A stretch of 7,271 bases of DNA from Chloroflexota bacterium (GTDB lineage Bacteria > Chloroflexota > Dehalococcoidia > SZUA-161). Each line of letters starts with the position of its first letter. Within the stretch, counting starts at the first letter, position 1. Below, piece after piece: positions 1 through 7,271 of the stretch. The translations under genes were made by a program, and so were the position numbers. Under the pieces are notes generated by a model. It made no database searches, had not been told where the DNA came from, and saw only the letters and a list, made by a program, of their open reading frames with translations. The stretch covers positions 1 through 7,271 of the forward strand of contig DAOUTY010000087.1 of NCBI GenBank assembly GCA_030668425.1, given 5' to 3'.

Positions 1-1
1 C

Positions 2-685
2 AGCGGTAAGGTTGAGGCGGTATTGCTCGATTCAGGTGAAGTGCTGACGGCCGATAAGGTAATATCATCTGCAGGCTACGTTGAAACGATGAGGCTTCTA
101 TCAGATTATGAGCCTGGGCGATTCGAGAATGATGTCGGGCGACTTTCGTTCGTAGAGTTCATAATGATCCTGGATAGGGAACTCGCGGAAATGGGTTACA
201 ACACGACAATCACCTTTTTCAATAACTCGGACAGATTCAACTATAGAAAACCGGAGGATATGGTCGATATTTCAAGCGGTGTCATATGCTGCCCCAACAA
301 TTTCCAGTTCGAAAGCCCATTGCCTGAAGCCATGATCAGGATAACCAACATGGCCAATTTCGATCTCTGGAACAAGTTGGAGCAGGAAGAGTATATAGCA
401 CAAAAAGCTGCCTGGCTTGAAACCACGCTCAAAGAAGTGGTAAAATTCGTACCAGATTTTCGCGATTCAATCGTCTACTCGGATATGTTCACTCCCATAA
501 CAATTCAAAGATTCACAGGGCATCTAAACGGCGCGGTATATGGGACTCCCAACAAGATCAAGACAGGAAGAACAAATCTGGGAAATCTGTTTATTTGCGG
601 CACAGACCAGGGGTTTCTGGGGATAGTAGGAGCAATGCTAAGCGGCATTTCCATGGCAAATCTCCACGTTCTACAGAAGGGATAG
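2..685 (+). CDS. CrtI/phytoene-desaturase-like FAD oxidoreductase, C-terminal part (5'-truncated by window edge)
   Basis: The reading frame is open from base 2 to the TAG at 683-685, so the first in-frame TTG (23) is not a real start and the gene begins upstream of the window. What remains (about 227 residues) is the C-terminal substrate/FAD portion of a flavoprotein of the CrtI/CrtISO superfamily. It begins in the segment with SGKVEAVLLDSGEVLTADKV followed by ISSAG, the usual strand before the second half of the FAD fold. It ends with NLFICGTDQGFLGIVGAMLSG, the C-terminal FAD-contacting motif. Its last 110 residues align with the next gene: both have W-x2-L-x2-EEY, then ETT, then RD-x-I-x-Y, TP-x-T-x-QR and GA-x2-GT. 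The pair are therefore tandem paralogues. Enzymes of this family desaturate, isomerise or saturate C-C bonds in long hydrophobic chains using FAD. The N-terminal dinucleotide-binding motif is outside the window. The exact substrate is unknown; with fatty-acid-type enzymes downstream, an acyl-ACP or lipid chain is more likely than a carotenoid. Confidence 0.88.
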   Translation, partial: SGKVEAVLLDSGEVLTADKVISSAGYVETMRLLSDYEPGRFENDVGRLSFVEFIMILDRELAEMGYNTTITFFNNSDRFNYRKPEDMVDISSGVICCPNNFQFESPLPEAMIRITNMANFDLWNKLEQEEYIAQKAAWLETTLKEVVKFVPDFRDSIVYSDMFTPITIQRFTGHLNGAVYGTPNKIKTGRTNLGNLFICGTDQGFLGIVGAMLSGISMANLHVLQKG

Positions 686-687
686 TC

Positions 688-694
688 AAAGGAG
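688..694 (+). promoter_or_regulatory. Shine-Dalgarno site for the second FAD oxidoreductase
   Basis: AAAGGAG lies 9 bases before the ATG at 704, in the 18-base gap after the preceding stop codon. It supports 704 as the start and reinitiation from the upstream gene. Confidence 0.75.
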
Positions 695-703
695 AGACTA
701 CGG

Positions 704-2110
704 ATGAGCGGTTTTTTGAAAGACCTGAAATCGGAATATGATGCGGTCGTCATTGGCAGCGGATTGGCCGGGCTGACCTGCTCAAATATGCTGGCGAGAA
801 GCGGCCATTCAGTTCTACTGTTGGAGCAGCACCATCAGCTCGGTGGATTGGCTGCCTGGTTCAAGAGGAAGGGGGGCCACATCTTCGATGTCTCCCTGCA
901 CGGATTTCCGGTCGGCATGATCAAGACCTGTCGTAAGTACTGGTCTCCCGAAATTGCTGACATGATAGTCCAACTCAAGGGGATCAGGTTCGACAACCCC
1001 CAGTTCTCCTTCACAACAACCTTCGAAAGAGAAGACTTCACGCGCATCCTGCAGGAGCGATTCAAAATACCCCAAGAAAATATCGAAGGCTTTTTCAACA
1101 CAGCCAGAGACATGAATTACTATGATGCCCAGACTGTGACAACCAGAGAGCTCTTCGAGAAATTCTTTCCTGGCCGCGATGACGTTGTCCGTATGCTAAT
1201 GGAACCGATCACCTATGCAAACGGGTCAACCCTGGATGACCCAGCGATAAGCTATGGCATCGTGTTCTCCAACTTCATGAGCAAAGGTGTGTATACCGTT
1301 CAAGGCGGCACAGATAAATTTATTGGGAGGATGCAGGATGAGCTCATAAGAAATGGCGTAGATATCCGAACCGGGTGCCCGGTGGAAAGAATCGTCATCG
1401 AAGACCACAAGGTGTCGGGAGTAGTCACGAATGGGCAGACGATCAAGTGTAAGGCTGCTGTCTCCAACGGCAATCTAGTATCAACCATTCATAAACTAGT
1501 CGGGGATGAGCACTTCTCCGGAACATTTATCGAGCAAGCAAACAAGGTGCGCCTTAACAACAGCAGTTGCCAGGTCTATATGGGAATCAGAAAGGGCGAG
1601 AAAATCGACTACATAGGGGATTTGCTTTTCACCTCAGTAGCGGAGAAGTTCGACTCCACAATGCTCTGCAGCCGCAATATTACCAGTCGGACCTTCTCCC
1701 TATATTATCCGGAAACCCGGCCCGGCTCCGACATGTACTCGATCGTTTCCTCCACCAACGCAAACTACGAGGACTGGGCAAATTTGTCCGAGGACGAATA
1801 CCGCGCCTCCAAAGAGGACCTGATCGAGACAACGATCAATGCCCTGGACAAGTATATCCCCGGAGTGCGGGACAAAATCGACTATGCGGAAGCTGCTACC
1901 CCGAAAACATTTCAGAGATATACCCTTCACGAACATGGCGCTTCTTTCGGCACCAAATTCGAAGGATTGAAGATCAGCATGGGACTTCACAATGATATAC
2001 CGGGTCTTTTCCATACCGGGTCAGTGGGGATTATCATGTCCGGTTGGCTGGGCGCGGCCAACTACGGAGTGATTACTTCCAACGATGTTGACAAGTATCT
2101 ACGTTCCTGA
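704..2110 (+). CDS. CrtI/phytoene-desaturase-like FAD-dependent oxidoreductase, full length
   Basis: This 468-residue flavoprotein has a classic N-terminal Rossmann motif: [10 protein letters not shown] gives GxGxxG at residues 18-23, E41 ends the second strand (VLLLEQ) to bind the FAD ribose, and GG follows at 47-48. A mid-protein segment [15 protein letters not shown] precedes the GV-D-I-x-T-G-x-P-V-x-x-I block typical of the CrtI/CrtISO/amine-oxidase superfamily. The C-terminal FAD motif is [18 protein letters not shown], starting near residue 434. Length suits the family (about 460-510). Family members desaturate, isomerise or reduce C-C double bonds in long hydrophobic substrates. No carotenoid synthase is nearby, and FabG, FabZ, FabI and FabD homologues follow directly, so the likely substrate is a growing or finished acyl chain (inference). 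It is a diverged tandem copy of the preceding gene: the family signatures are shared, but the terminal FAD loop differs (GSVGIIMSG here, GTDQGFLGIVGAMLSG there), so the two may have different or joint roles. The ATG at 704 has a good ribosome site 9 bases upstream. Confidence 0.92.
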   Translation: MSGFLKDLKSEYDAVVIGSGLAGLTCSNMLARSGHSVLLLEQHHQLGGLAAWFKRKGGHIFDVSLHGFPVGMIKTCRKYWSPEIADMIVQLKGIRFDNPQFSFTTTFEREDFTRILQERFKIPQENIEGFFNTARDMNYYDAQTVTTRELFEKFFPGRDDVVRMLMEPITYANGSTLDDPAISYGIVFSNFMSKGVYTVQGGTDKFIGRMQDELIRNGVDIRTGCPVERIVIEDHKVSGVVTNGQTIKCKAAVSNGNLVSTIHKLVGDEHFSGTFIEQANKVRLNNSSCQVYMGIRKGEKIDYIGDLLFTSVAEKFDSTMLCSRNITSRTFSLYYPETRPGSDMYSIVSSTNANYEDWANLSEDEYRASKEDLIETTINALDKYIPGVRDKIDYAEAATPKTFQRYTLHEHGASFGTKFEGLKISMGLHNDIPGLFHTGSVGIIMSGWLGAANYGVITSNDVDKYLRS

Positions 2111-2116
2111 TTTTAT
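2088..2116 (+). promoter_or_regulatory. Possible internal sigma70-type promoter before the FabG gene
   Basis: TTGACA (2088-2093) is a perfect -35 box. A 17-base spacer separates it from TTTTAT (2111-2116), which matches 4 of 6 positions of the -10 consensus, in a T-rich stretch. A start near 2123 would leave almost no leader before the AGGAGG at 2124. The -35 lies within coding sequence of the upstream gene, so this may be chance. Confidence 0.25.
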
Positions 2117-2123
2117 TTTTTGC

Positions 2124-2129
2124 AGGAGG
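2124..2129 (+). promoter_or_regulatory. Consensus Shine-Dalgarno site for fabG
   Basis: AGGAGG (extended to AGGAGGTG) sits 6 bases before the ATG at 2136. It is the strongest ribosome site in the operon and fixes the start of the FabG homologue. Confidence 0.85.
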
Positions 2130-2135
2130 TGACAG

Positions 2136-2870
2136 ATGTACGATTTCAAGGGACAGACCGCTATCGTAACCGGAGGAGTAAGAGGGATAGGCAAAAGCAT
2201 TGTCGAGGGTTTCCTGAGGGCTGGTGCCCGGGTAATTATCGCCTCAAACGAAGTTGCTACGGAACAATTCAAGCAAGACACCAGTGAGTTCGCTGATAAA
2301 ATTGATATCCAAATATGTGACGTGTCTAAATATGAAGAAGTTGAAAAGTTTTTTGAATACGTGGACAAGAAATATGAAGGCTTCGAGATACTTGTAAATA
2401 ATGCAGGTATTCGGAAGGATGCTGTCCTGGCCATGATGAGAGAATCGGAGTGGCATGATGTTATCGATGTCAATCTCAACGGCGTTTTCTACATGTGCAA
2501 GTTTGCGGTGATGAGCATGATGCGGAGGAAATACGGGCGGATTATTGGTATTACATCACCATCAGGGAAATTCGGATTCGAGGGACAGGCTAACTACGCT
2601 GCGGCAAAGGCAGGCCTGGTTGCGCTGACCAAATCGCTGTCCAGGGAGGTCGCCCGCCGAGGCATTACGGCCAATTGCGTCTCACCAGGATTTATCGCAA
2701 CCGATTTACTTCAAGACCTTCCCGACGAACTGCGTAATACCTATATAGCACAGATCCCCTTGAAGAGATTCGGTAAGACCGAGGAGGTCGCTGCCTGTGT
2801 TCTTTTCCTGGCGTCCAAGGAAGCGGCTTACGTCAACGGTTCTACACTAGAAGTAACAGGAGGTTTGTAA
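2136..2870 (+). CDS. fabG: 3-oxoacyl-[acyl-carrier-protein] reductase (FabG-type SDR)
   Basis: This 244-residue cytosolic short-chain dehydrogenase/reductase would reduce 3-ketoacyl-ACP to (3R)-hydroxyacyl-ACP with NADPH. Visible motifs are the cofactor loop TGGVRGIG at 12-19 (arginine at 16 as in classic FabG), the structural NNAG at 88-91, N113 in DVNLNG, catalytic S141, and the YxxxK pair Y154/K158 (NYAAAKAG). The segment after the active site, ANCVSPGFIATD, and the ending VNGSTLEVTGGL are typical of FabG, as is the length. It starts at ATG 2136 behind a consensus ribosome site. Its last codons carry the ribosome site of the dehydratase gene, which begins one base after its stop, so the two are probably translationally coupled. 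Paralogous SDRs with other substrates exist, but ACP-dependent neighbours on both sides make FabG the best reading. It is likely dedicated to this pathway rather than the housekeeping copy (inference). Confidence 0.92.
   Translation: MYDFKGQTAIVTGGVRGIGKSIVEGFLRAGARVIIASNEVATEQFKQDTSEFADKIDIQICDVSKYEEVEKFFEYVDKKYEGFEILVNNAGIRKDAVLAMMRESEWHDVIDVNLNGVFYMCKFAVMSMMRRKYGRIIGITSPSGKFGFEGQANYAAAKAGLVALTKSLSREVARRGITANCVSPGFIATDLLQDLPDELRNTYIAQIPLKRFGKTEEVAACVLFLASKEAAYVNGSTLEVTGGL
2858..2863 (+). promoter_or_regulatory. Shine-Dalgarno site for fabZ, inside the end of fabG
   Basis: AGGAGG lies within the last codons of fabG (encoding part of TGGL), 8 bases before the ATG at 2872. With only one base between stop and start, it indicates coupled translation. 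Confidence 0.8.
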
Positions 2871-2871
2871 A

Positions 2872-3297
2872 ATGGAAGATGTTTTAAAAGCGATACCTCA
2901 TCGTCCACCGTTTTTGTTCGTAGACAAGATAGTAGAGTTAACAGAAACGACAATCAAAACAACAAAAGAGATAAGCCCCGAGGAGCCCTTTTTTAAGGGG
3001 CATTACCCAGGGAATCCGATTATGCCCGGGGTACTTATTTGCGAGTCGGTTTTTCAAACCGGGGCAATCCTGCTCTCCAATATTATTAGTGATATCAGCG
3101 AGGGCACCCCGGTGCTCACCCGAATCGGCAATGCTAAGTTCAAAAACATAGTCAGACCAGGTGCCACGCTGGAAATAGAAGCCGAGGTGGTGGAAAGGGT
3201 GAGTAATGCCTTCTTCTTGAAGGGCAAGGCCTCTTCTGGGGGGAAGACCGCGGTAACAGTTGAGTTTGCGGTTAGTATAGTTGAACCGCCCGGCTAA
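2872..3297 (+). CDS. fabZ: 3-hydroxyacyl-[acyl-carrier-protein] dehydratase (FabZ-type hotdog protein)
   Basis: This 141-residue single-hotdog protein would remove water from (3R)-hydroxyacyl-ACP to give trans-2-enoyl-ACP. The N-terminus IPHRPPFLFVDKI is the FabZ signature. The active-site helix reads FFKGHYPGNPIMPGVLICE, with catalytic His44 and Glu58. Glutamate at the second position is the FabZ state, whereas FabA has aspartate, so simple dehydration rather than FabA-type isomerisation is expected. Length is slightly below the usual 145-155. The C-terminal half (KFKNIVRPGATLEIEAEV, then FFLKGKA) matches the FabZ core strands, so the protein looks intact. It follows fabG by one base and precedes the enoyl reductase by 35 bases, giving the reductive-cycle order reductase, dehydratase, reductase. 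FabZ normally works as a dimer or hexamer. The only departure noted is tyrosine in GHYP, where phenylalanine is common. Confidence 0.92.
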   Translation: MEDVLKAIPHRPPFLFVDKIVELTETTIKTTKEISPEEPFFKGHYPGNPIMPGVLICESVFQTGAILLSNIISDISEGTPVLTRIGNAKFKNIVRPGATLEIEAEVVERVSNAFFLKGKASSGGKTAVTVEFAVSIVEPPG

Positions 3298-3332
3298 ACT
3301 TGATATCTTAATTTCAAAGACAGAGGTAACAT

Positions 3333-4133
3333 ATGGACTATTTAGACATTGCGGGCAGAACATTTCTGATCTTCGGGGTGGCGAACAAGAAGAGCGTCGC
3401 TTTCTTCATCAGCCAGATCCTTACTGAGGCAGGGGCAGAGGTCGTCTATGTGGTTCAGTCTGACGCGCATAAAGAAAGCGTTTCCAAGCTTTTCCCTGCC
3501 GCGGATATATACACATGCGATGTTGAAAGGGAAGAGGAGATCACAAAACTAGCTGCAGATATTCCTAAGAAGCATCCCAAGCTTCACGGCATCGTCCATT
3601 CCATCGCTTTCGCCAACTACGAAGAGGGGCTCAAACCATTTCACGAAACGAGGAGGAAAGACTTCCTGCAATCCGTTGACATATCCTGTTTCTCATTGAT
3701 CAGTATTGTAAATGCATTTAAGGACATCCTCGACGAAAAGGCATCGGTGGTAACCATATCGATTTCAGCCACAAGAATAGCAGCCGAACCCTATGGCTGG
3801 ATGGCACCGGTGAAGGCTGCTCTGGATTCAACTCTTTGCTTTTTAGCCAAATCCTTCAGTGCGTTTTCCCAGGTTAGATTCAATTCGGTCAACGCCGGGT
3901 TGCTAAGAACCTCTTCGTCCGCAGGAATACCGGGATACATAGACTACTACCTCTACGCGGAGCAAATAACGCTACGCAAGAGGGCCATAGAGACCAAGGA
4001 AGCCGCCAATGCAGTGGCATTCCTATTGAGTGATCGCTCCAGTGGCATCAACGCCCAGGGCATCATTGTCGATTGCGGGATGTCAACCAACTACTTTGAC
4101 AAAGATATTATCGACAGGGCAATGAGGCCTTGA
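3333..4133 (+). CDS. Divergent FabI-type enoyl-[acyl-carrier-protein] reductase
   Basis: This 266-residue SDR is recognisable as Fab[14 protein letters not shown] at residues 15-27 (the FabI cofactor motif), GIVHSIAFA at 86-94, the FabI-spaced active site Tyr154-x6-Lys161 ([12 protein letters not shown]), [13 protein letters not shown] in place of SAGPIRTLAASGI, and a C-terminal [17 protein letters not shown]. FabI reduces trans-2-enoyl-ACP to acyl-ACP with NAD(P)H, closing the elongation cycle. Two departures stand out: the second active-site tyrosine of FabI (Tyr146 in E. coli, ten residues before the catalytic Tyr) is Ile144 here, and the proline of GPIRT is leucine. This hints at an altered substrate pocket or a changed reaction, for instance on polyenoyl or cyclic chains. 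The start at ATG 3333 has GAGG (3323-3326) 6 bases upstream. Its arginines are almost all AGA/AGG (10 of 12 by eye). The stop abuts or overlaps the next gene. Family placement is firm; enoyl reductase activity is likely but unproven. Confidence 0.85.
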   Translation: MDYLDIAGRTFLIFGVANKKSVAFFISQILTEAGAEVVYVVQSDAHKESVSKLFPAADIYTCDVEREEEITKLAADIPKKHPKLHGIVHSIAFANYEEGLKPFHETRRKDFLQSVDISCFSLISIVNAFKDILDEKASVVTISISATRIAAEPYGWMAPVKAALDSTLCFLAKSFSAFSQVRFNSVNAGLLRTSSSAGIPGYIDYYLYAEQITLRKRAIETKEAANAVAFLLSDRSSGINAQGIIVDCGMSTNYFDKDIIDRAMRP

Positions 4134-4141
4134 TTACACCA

Positions 4142-4723
4142 ATGACACTGTTTCCGGTAATCCTGCCAGTTGCTGAAGCTGACCCTGACCTCTCGGGAGC
4201 AGAGAAAGTGGCCAGGTTAAGCAGGATTGCGAGAGAGGCACTGAGGTTGAGTGCCGAAAAGAGCGGAGTGACCCTCGGGAAGCTACTCAAAGACGAGGAC
4301 GACGTTCCGTACCAATCTAATGGCAACTACTGGTCTCTCTCCCATAAGCCGAAGTGTGTCGCAGCAATTGTCAGTGATAAGGCAATCGGGATCGATGTCG
4401 AGGAAATAAAGCCCAGGATGAAATCTGCCTTTGATCTCGTGGCGAGTAACGAAGAATGGGAACTTGGCGGGGACAGGTCATGGGATAACTTCTTTCGCTA
4501 TTGGACCGCAAAAGAAGCGGCTCTAAAGGCTATCGGAATTGGCATGAGCGGGCTTAAGAAGTGCCAGGTGGTCTCGATCCCCGATGAGAATCACGTCCTG
4601 CTGGACTATCAAGACCGCATCTTTCGAATCGAGCAATTGTATTACCAGAATCATATCGTATCCGTGCTTAAAGACAATAACGAAATCCAATGGGTTATTG
4701 CGGCGGATTTCAGTCACTGTTGA
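4142..4723 (+). CDS. 4'-phosphopantetheinyl transferase (Sfp/AcpT superfamily)
   Basis: The protein would transfer phosphopantetheine from CoA to the serine of an apo acyl carrier protein, switching the carrier on. With the ATG at 4142 it has 193 residues. Motifs are YWSLSHK near 63-69, GIDVEE with Asp85 and Glu87 (Mg2+ ligands), and WTAKEAALKAIG with Trp121, Lys124 and Glu125. These are the G-[IV]-D-x-E and W-x2-KEA signatures of the superfamily in their usual order and spacing. Length lies between AcpS (about 125) and Sfp (about 225). The start is uncertain: an in-frame TTG at 4130 overlaps the preceding stop as TTGA and would add four residues. The only purine-rich stretch, GAGG at 4124-4127, is 2 bases from the TTG and 14 from the ATG, so neither is well placed. 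A PPTase in the operon implies a cognate carrier protein, which is not in the window and is probably encoded upstream. Confidence 0.9.
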   Translation: MTLFPVILPVAEADPDLSGAEKVARLSRIAREALRLSAEKSGVTLGKLLKDEDDVPYQSNGNYWSLSHKPKCVAAIVSDKAIGIDVEEIKPRMKSAFDLVASNEEWELGGDRSWDNFFRYWTAKEAALKAIGIGMSGLKKCQVVSIPDENHVLLDYQDRIFRIEQLYYQNHIVSVLKDNNEIQWVIAADFSHC

Positions 4724-4739
4724 ATAACGGGGACATCTC

Positions 4740-5690
4740 ATGTCCAAGCCAGATACAAATCCAACGCCCAAGATTGCTTACGTCTTCCCCGGTCAAGGTT
4801 CACAGACAGTCGGGATGGGTTATGAACTCTATCAGAGTTCACGTCAGGCCAGGGAAGTCTTTGAGGAGGCCGACGAAGCGCTCCAGTTTCCAATTTCAAA
4901 ACTCTGTTTTGAGGGACCTGAGGAGGAGCTCCGCGAAACCATCAGTTCGCAGCCGGCGATATTAATAGTCAGCATAGCCTGCTTGAGAGCCTCAGAAATC
5001 AACGGAACGATAAAGCCCGTCTTCGTCGCCGGTCATAGCCTTGGTGAGTACACCGCCCTAGTAGCGGCAAACGTCCTTGGGTTTGCAGACGCGGTTCGCC
5101 TCGTCAGGGAGCGTGGGCGATTGATGCACGAGGCAGGCAAAACCAGACCCGGAGGCATGGCAGCAATAATCGGGCTTGATGAAGAATCCGTGGAGGAGGT
5201 GTGCATGGAGACTGGTGCCCAGATGGCGAACCTCAACTGCTCCGGGCAGGTCGTTATCAGCGGCACCAAGGAGGCAGTGGCACGCTCCATGGACCTAGCC
5301 CAATCGAGAGGGGCTGTCGGTGTGGTTCCGCTTGAGGTCAGCGGGGCTTTTCATTCCCCCCTGATGCAGCCCGCTGTCGAAGGCATGACGCAGGCAATTT
5401 CACAGGTTGAGTTTGGCCCCCCCGATGTCCCCATAATCGCCAACTGCACTGCGCAACCATTGACCACCGTAGATGAAATCAAAGAGGAACTCCTGCAACA
5501 GCTATGCCACTGTGTTCAGTGGCAGCCCTCGGTGGTTTACATGGTCGAGACTGGCGTCTCCACCTTCATCGAGATTGGCCCCGGGATAGTCCTCTCCAAG
5601 CTGATCAAGCGGATAAGCAGAGAGGTGCAGGTCCTTCATATGGACAATCCGGAGTCAATCAAAACAGCAATAGAGACGGCTGTCCCATAA
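4740..5690 (+). CDS. fabD: Malonyl-CoA:acyl carrier protein transacylase (FabD)
   Basis: This 316-residue acyltransferase would load malonyl units from CoA onto the carrier protein to feed chain extension. FabD hallmarks are visible in order: YVFPGQGSQ at 14-22 (oxyanion-hole region), the nucleophile elbow AGHSLGEY with Ser100, Arg125 in RERGRLM (binds the malonyl carboxylate), NCSGQVVISG at 166-175, and GAFHSPLM with catalytic His205. The arginine and the GAFHS motif favour malonyl as substrate. Length is normal (about 305-320). ATG 4740 has a modest GGGGA ribosome site at 4729-4733, 16 bases after the PPTase stop. It is the last gene of the operon: the next gene converges from the other strand. 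Arginine codons are mixed here (about half AGA/AGG), between the two extremes seen elsewhere in the window. A dedicated FabD beside a PPTase, FabG, FabZ and a FabI-like enzyme suggests a self-contained chain-building pathway. Confidence 0.95.
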   Translation: MSKPDTNPTPKIAYVFPGQGSQTVGMGYELYQSSRQAREVFEEADEALQFPISKLCFEGPEEELRETISSQPAILIVSIACLRASEINGTIKPVFVAGHSLGEYTALVAANVLGFADAVRLVRERGRLMHEAGKTRPGGMAAIIGLDEESVEEVCMETGAQMANLNCSGQVVISGTKEAVARSMDLAQSRGAVGVVPLEVSGAFHSPLMQPAVEGMTQAISQVEFGPPDVPIIANCTAQPLTTVDEIKEELLQQLCHCVQWQPSVVYMVETGVSTFIEIGPGIVLSKLIKRISREVQVLHMDNPESIKTAIETAVP

Positions 5691-5692
5691 CT

Positions 5693-5751
5693 GTAGCGTT
5701 GCCACTCCCGTGGCAACGAACTCCCCGTCGTGACAGGAGTCACGACGCTAC
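5693..5751. repeat. REP/REPIN-like inverted pair of GTAG-headed palindromes
   Basis: Two 26-base units face each other with 7 bases between them. Unit A (5693-5718, + strand) is GTAG followed by a perfect 9-bp stem CGTTGCCAC (5697-5705), loop TCCC, and GTGGCAACG (5710-5718). Unit B (5726-5751, read on the - strand) is GTAG followed by CGTCGTGAC, loop TCCT, GTCACGACG. The units match at 19 of 26 positions. Six of the seven differences form three compensatory base-pair swaps in the stem, and the seventh is in the loop. The outer GTAG ends can also pair with each other (5693-5696 with 5748-5751), so the whole folds as a three-way structure. A 5' GTAG tetranucleotide plus a hairpin, in head-to-head pairs, is the layout of REP/BIME/REPIN elements mobilised by RAYT (REP-associated tyrosine) transposases. 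It lies between two convergent genes, a usual site for such elements. It might also help stop transcription, although no T-tract follows it on either strand. Confidence 0.75.
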
Positions 5752-5780
5752 GCAAAATGTATCCCCCTCAACAAACCGAA

Positions 5781-7175
<1,395 letters not shown>

Positions 7176-7242
7176 TCAGATCTATGGGTGGCAATGACAG
7201 ACAGCGCCGCTATAGACGCGCTCAACCCACCCAATCCAGCTA

Positions 7243-7271
7243 CTATTTCTTCTTGCCGCCCTTTCGTTTCC
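7243..7271 (-). CDS. Possible C-terminal tail of an upstream gene (fragment)
   Basis: On the - strand one frame entering the window reads KRKGGKKK and then a stop at 7243-7245, immediately followed by a second TAG. A lysine/glycine-rich tail of this kind is common at protein ends. It would leave a 76-base gap before the beta-glucosidase start. A competing frame stays open further, reading about 32 residues (ending in [11 protein letters not shown]) to a TAA at 7172-7174, five bases before the ATG. With so little sequence neither can be confirmed, and both may be non-coding. Confidence 0.3.

Noticed and set aside
1567..1995. A 142-residue + strand open frame inside the second FAD oxidoreductase
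   Set aside because: It lies wholly within the well-supported flavoprotein frame, has no ribosome site, and its translation is rich in arginine and histidine with no recognisable motif, as expected of an out-of-frame shadow.
1..2110. Carotenoid biosynthesis locus, because of two phytoene-desaturase-like genes
   Set aside because: No phytoene synthase, GGPP synthase or cyclase is present, and the genes are embedded in ACP-dependent chain-building enzymes. The family is broad and covers non-carotenoid substrates.
3678..3710. A TTGACA box inside the FabI-like gene as an internal promoter
   Set aside because: No acceptable -10 hexamer lies at 16-18 bases, and the position is deep within the coding sequence.
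4690..4965. A + strand open frame across the PPTase/fabD junction
   Set aside because: It overlaps the ends of two genes with conserved motifs, and its translation is low in hydrophobic core residues and rich in Arg/Ser. There is no supporting ribosome site.
5693..5751. Bidirectional intrinsic terminator for the convergent genes
   Set aside because: The hairpins are strong, but neither strand shows a T-tract after the last stem (GCAAAATG on one side, ACAGTTATGG on the other). The inverted GTAG-headed units fit a repeat element better. A secondary role in termination is not excluded.

Overview
The window holds the downstream part of a type II fatty-acid/polyketide-style operon on the + strand (1-5690). 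It is followed by a convergent beta-glucosidase gene on the - strand (5781-7166). Between the two lies a 90-base gap containing a REP/REPIN-like paired-hairpin element. The sequence is bacterial: tightly packed genes, clear Shine-Dalgarno sites and FabI/FabZ/FabD-type discrete enzymes. The species cannot be fixed from sequence alone. The style of the GH1 enzyme and the mixed codon use would suit an uncultured anaerobe, with Chloroflexota as a weak guess.

Operon, left to right: the C-terminal part of a CrtI/phytoene-desaturase-like FAD oxidoreductase (cut by the window edge), a second full-length paralogue of it (704-2110), a FabG-type 3-ketoacyl-ACP reductase (2136-2870), a FabZ-type 3-hydroxyacyl-ACP dehydratase (2872-3297), a divergent FabI-type enoyl-ACP reductase (3333-4133), an Sfp-superfamily 4'-phosphopantetheinyl transferase (about 4142-4723) and a FabD malonyl-CoA:ACP transacylase (4740-5690). 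Gaps are 1 to 35 bases and one junction may overlap, so co-transcription is likely.

Together these genes supply carrier-protein activation, malonyl loading and a full reduce-dehydrate-reduce set, plus two flavin desaturase/isomerase-like enzymes acting on a long hydrophobic chain. No ketosynthase or acyl carrier protein is in view; they are expected upstream of position 1. The combination of dedicated type II FAS genes with CrtI-like oxidoreductases matches no standard primary FAS operon. It recalls the candidate ladderane-lipid clusters described for anammox bacteria and, less closely, polyene/cinnamoyl-lipid type II PKS clusters. The product is unknown and this link is inference.

The right-hand module differs in character. 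The beta-glucosidase uses almost only CGN arginine codons, whereas the FabI-like gene uses almost only AGA/AGG. The two modules converge on the paired-hairpin element at 5693-5751. That element consists of two inverted 26-base units, each starting with GTAG, whose stem differences are all compensatory. No RNA gene, CRISPR array or insertion sequence was seen. No gene-free stretch exceeds about 105 bases.
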